Translations under genes and position numbers: made by a program | Part shown: positions 61,891 through 64,000 of the stretch, in pieces | Layout: the number at the start of each line of letters is the position of its first letter | Position numbering within the stretch: the first letter of the stretch is position 1 | Origin: Whalleya microplaca | Lineage: Eukaryota > Ascomycota > Sordariomycetes > Xylariales > Xylariaceae | Length of the DNA stretch: 64,000 bases | Reading direction: 5' to 3' | Assembly: GCA_022497155.1 (NCBI GenBank) | Contig: MU385746.1 | Coordinates: 124,001-188,000, forward strand | Notes under the pieces: generated by a model | The model's input: the letters and a program-made list of their open reading frames with translations, nothing else | What the model was told of the DNA's origin: nothing | The model's database searches: none

Positions 61891-62529
61891 ATGTCGTTAC
61901 CCTCATCAGAAATCACGAATCCCAACCCAGTTACATACAGCTGCCTCTGTAAGGGACCCTATGCACTGCTCCCCAAGCTCGTGCAGACCTTCAAAACCAC
62001 GCGTATACCAGCCTATCAGGAGAGCTGGGGGGAAGCCGAATGCGACGAGAAGTGCCCCGAGTGTCAGCTCGACACCGAACTCGGGGCCCACGAAGCAATT
62101 TCAGCGATCCACTGCGCGCCTAGTACCTTAGTCACCTACGAGGTCCTCGAGAGCGTCCTGGTAGGCTTGATGAAGCGCACGCGGGCGGCGGCCTGTGACA
62201 GTTGGGACCACCATGAGCTCTGGAAGGAAATGATCCGAGCCCTGTTTGTCTGGCGCAAGAAGGTGAGTCTTAGGCAATTGGCTAGTCGAGTACTGCGTGA
62301 GTTCGGGGGAGACACGGCGGTCGCCCTTCTGAGACAGATTGCTGACGAGGCGTATGAAGTCTTGATTACTGACATTGACCTTGGCCATGTATGTGAGCCG
62401 AACCATGTGTTCCCCGGATTTACTTTGCGTGATATTAAGGAAGCCATTGAAGACATTTCCGGGGTTACTGAATTAGAGGGTTTTCTGAAGGTTGTTGACG
62501 GGTTGTCAGATCCAACGAATCAACCATAG
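61891..62529 (+). CDS. Hypothetical cysteine-containing protein, 212 aa
   Basis: An intronless frame from ATG to TAG. The N-terminal half has C18-x-C20 and a C51-x3-C55-x2-C58 group (ECDEKCPECQ), with His residues following in GAHEAISAIHC, so a metal-binding site is possible but unproven. The C-terminal half is rich in predicted helix (LWKEMIRALFVWRKKVSLRQ onwards). No signal peptide or membrane segment. I do not recognise a family. It has a TATA-like element 75 bp upstream and composition closer to coding than the AT-rich flanks. It may be a lineage-specific gene. Confidence 0.65.
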   Translation: MSLPSSEITNPNPVTYSCLCKGPYALLPKLVQTFKTTRIPAYQESWGEAECDEKCPECQLDTELGAHEAISAIHCAPSTLVTYEVLESVLVGLMKRTRAAACDSWDHHELWKEMIRALFVWRKKVSLRQLASRVLREFGGDTAVALLRQIADEAYEVLITDIDLGHVCEPNHVFPGFTLRDIKEAIEDISGVTELEGFLKVVDGLSDPTNQP

Positions 62530-63609
62530 ACTTAGGTAGTGCTCACTAGTATATCGATATAAGCTCAAATACATCAGTTAGCAATCCAAGTCATTCACTT
62601 ACGTTCATGTTATATATTCATAAACTTATAGTATCAGGGGTCATCGAAATTGTCGAGGTACCTCTATATATGTGTTACCCTAACAAACAAGCCCAAGGAA
62701 TTTGAAAATTGGTCTCTATGTAGCCTTCTAAATTGACACGAACTAAGTCTTTTGGCCTCATACGATGGGTGGAGGAATGATTTTGTTTGAAATTACCTAT
62801 AGAGGAAATAGAAGGGTCTCCGGTACTTTTTAACGAGCTATTATAGCCTCTTAGGTGGACACTCTTCTGCATTTAGTGCTCTGATGGCATGTTCCGATGG
62901 TTCACGGGTTGGGTTTTCTATTTAGTTTCTCTCAATGGATAACAGTAACTCTCAGTAGAGTTTCAACAAGTTGTTGCTTATACAAAGTTTATTGTCACTA
63001 GTATATCCTTACAAAGAACTGCCAGCACCTTCGTGTATTTAAAATTTATAAGGTGTAACTGGCTTGCTGTAGATTACCTGGTAAGAAAGTTAGGACGGAT
63101 TGCAAAAAAAATTAGACAACATTTTAGGTTGGGGCATGGCATCATCAACACTTTCTTCTATAAGGCCACCATTCTGTATTTACTGAACTTCGATTAGCAG
63201 TTGGAATTACAGCAAACTCAGTTGAAAAGTTTCAAAGTCAATGCAGGGAGAGAGAGAAATGCTCCAAAAACCTCAACTAGTTAGTTCTACTACCTCGTAA
63301 TTCACTAAACCATTAACTGCTTTGTATCTAACAATATTGTAATAGCTATTAATCGTCGAAGTGAGCGCTTCCTCTCAGCGCTCGGCTGGTTCAAATTCAT
63401 ACATACACTAAATATACAATAACTTGCGACTTGATTCTTCGCGTAAAAAATCTTGATCGGCTTAATACCGAGACTCGCCTGTCTCCATTTCCCCAGCGAG
63501 GCGCCTATGGAATCAGCAACACGCGAGCTTCGCGGACTCGGATCGGCCCGTCCAAAAAAAGAACAAAACTACCTACACGCGGATGCAGCGTCGCCACCTC
63601 CGCAGGGAC
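62530..63609. other. Convergent spacer, AT-rich
   Basis: The region lies between the small hypothetical gene and the converging gene at the right edge. No gene is seen. Confidence 0.6.
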
Positions 63610-64000
63610 TCAGTCGATGTACCTAGCCGGCTTGCGTCTCTTGCGCGTGCGATCCGCCGGCACGTCGTCATCGTCGCTATCGATGCCGCCGCCGTGGTGC
63701 CGGACGCCGTCGCTGTCGGTCCAGCTGTTGCCGTTGTACTCGTCGTCGCCGCCGTGTCCGCCGCCCTTCCTCGCGCGGCCCCTGCGGGAAAAGGAGGAGG
63801 ACTTGGGCCGCTGCTGCTCGTCCGAGTCGGTCAGCTCCTCGAGGCCCGGGTAGTCGTCGAATCCCGAGTCGGGCGTTGAGAGGGGGCTAGATTCCACCAC
63901 CTCCTTAGTTGCCTGTCGGCGGGTGCGCACGCGGGATGGGGTGTCCTCACCGGCCGCCGAGTCCGAGTCGAGCACGAGCCTGGCCTCCGTGTGCCTGAAG
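63610..64000 (-). CDS. C-terminus of an unidentified acidic/basic protein (partial)
   Basis: An open frame enters from beyond the right edge (first full codon at 63999) and stops at 63610, giving 129 residues. It is low-complexity: Asp/Ser acidic patches (LVLDSDSAAGED, GLEELTDSDE, GGGIDSDDDD), a basic FSRRGRARKGGG stretch and a final RTRKRRKPARYID, which looks like a nuclear localisation signal. A nuclear protein is likely, but the family cannot be named without the upstream part. Strong G/C bias matches other genes in the window. Confidence 0.6.
   Translation of the reverse strand, partial: FRHTEARLVLDSDSAAGEDTPSRVRTRRQATKEVVESSPLSTPDSGFDDYPGLEELTDSDEQQRPKSSSFSRRGRARKGGGHGGDDEYNGNSWTDSDGVRHHGGGIDSDDDDVPADRTRKRRKPARYID

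Noticed and set aside
1..64000. CRISPR array, bacterial operon or phage elements
   Set aside because: No regularly spaced direct repeats. Genes have spliceosomal introns and eukaryotic families only.

Overview
The window looks like nuclear DNA from a filamentous ascomycete (Pezizomycotina, probably Sordariomycetes; the class is an inference). Genes carry short GT-AG introns of about 50-105 bp. Coding regions are GC-richer than the spacers. The recognisable proteins are typical of moulds: a Kin4/KfsA-type septation kinase, Gwt1, a GH76 cell-wall enzyme, a processive GT2 glycosyltransferase, a P450, a CAX exchanger and a SPRY protein. I see no bacterial-type operons, no CRISPR array and no complete tRNA or rRNA gene.

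Layout. 1-2.1 kb: a broken gene for a secreted, probably GPI-anchored protein (minus). 3.5-7.1 kb: the Kin4/KfsA-like kinase (minus, 3 exons). 7.1-14 kb: gene-free spacer. 14.0-15.6 kb: GWT1 (minus, 2 exons), divergent from a BTB-tailed protein (plus, 2 exons, to 18.0 kb). 18.9-20.6 kb: GPI-anchored GH76 mannanase of the Dcw1/Dfg5 type (minus, 4 exons). 22.9-24.3 kb: coiled-coil protein (minus). 24.3-37.7 kb: gene-poor. 37.7-39.4 kb: GT2 glycosyltransferase (plus, 4 exons). 39.4-51.2 kb: gene-poor, ending in a very AT-rich tract that holds a diverged direct repeat, which looks like decayed transposon DNA. 51.2-53.2 kb: cytochrome P450 (plus, 4 exons). 55.7-58.0 kb: CAX Ca2+/H+ exchanger (plus, 2 exons). 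59.4-60.6 kb: SPRY protein (plus). 61.9-62.5 kb: small cysteine-containing orphan (plus). 63.6 kb to the right edge: 3' end of an acidic/basic protein (minus, partial).

There is no biosynthetic cluster. The loose functional theme is the cell surface. Gwt1 makes the GPI precursor, the GH76 enzyme is a GPI-anchored protein that attaches mannoproteins to the wall, the GT2 enzyme probably extrudes a surface polysaccharide, and the kinase belongs to a family acting in mitotic exit and septation. Exon boundaries were built by hand from splice signals and reading-frame continuity. Several open frames here begin with TTG or GTG, so I moved the starts of the P450, CAX and SPRY genes to the first in-frame ATG.

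I did not find a convincing undescribed system. The most unusual items are a perfect 23-bp inverted repeat at 13676-13730, the diverged repeat pair at 49.6/50.2 kb beside an isolated P450, and the multiply disrupted surface-protein gene at the left end.
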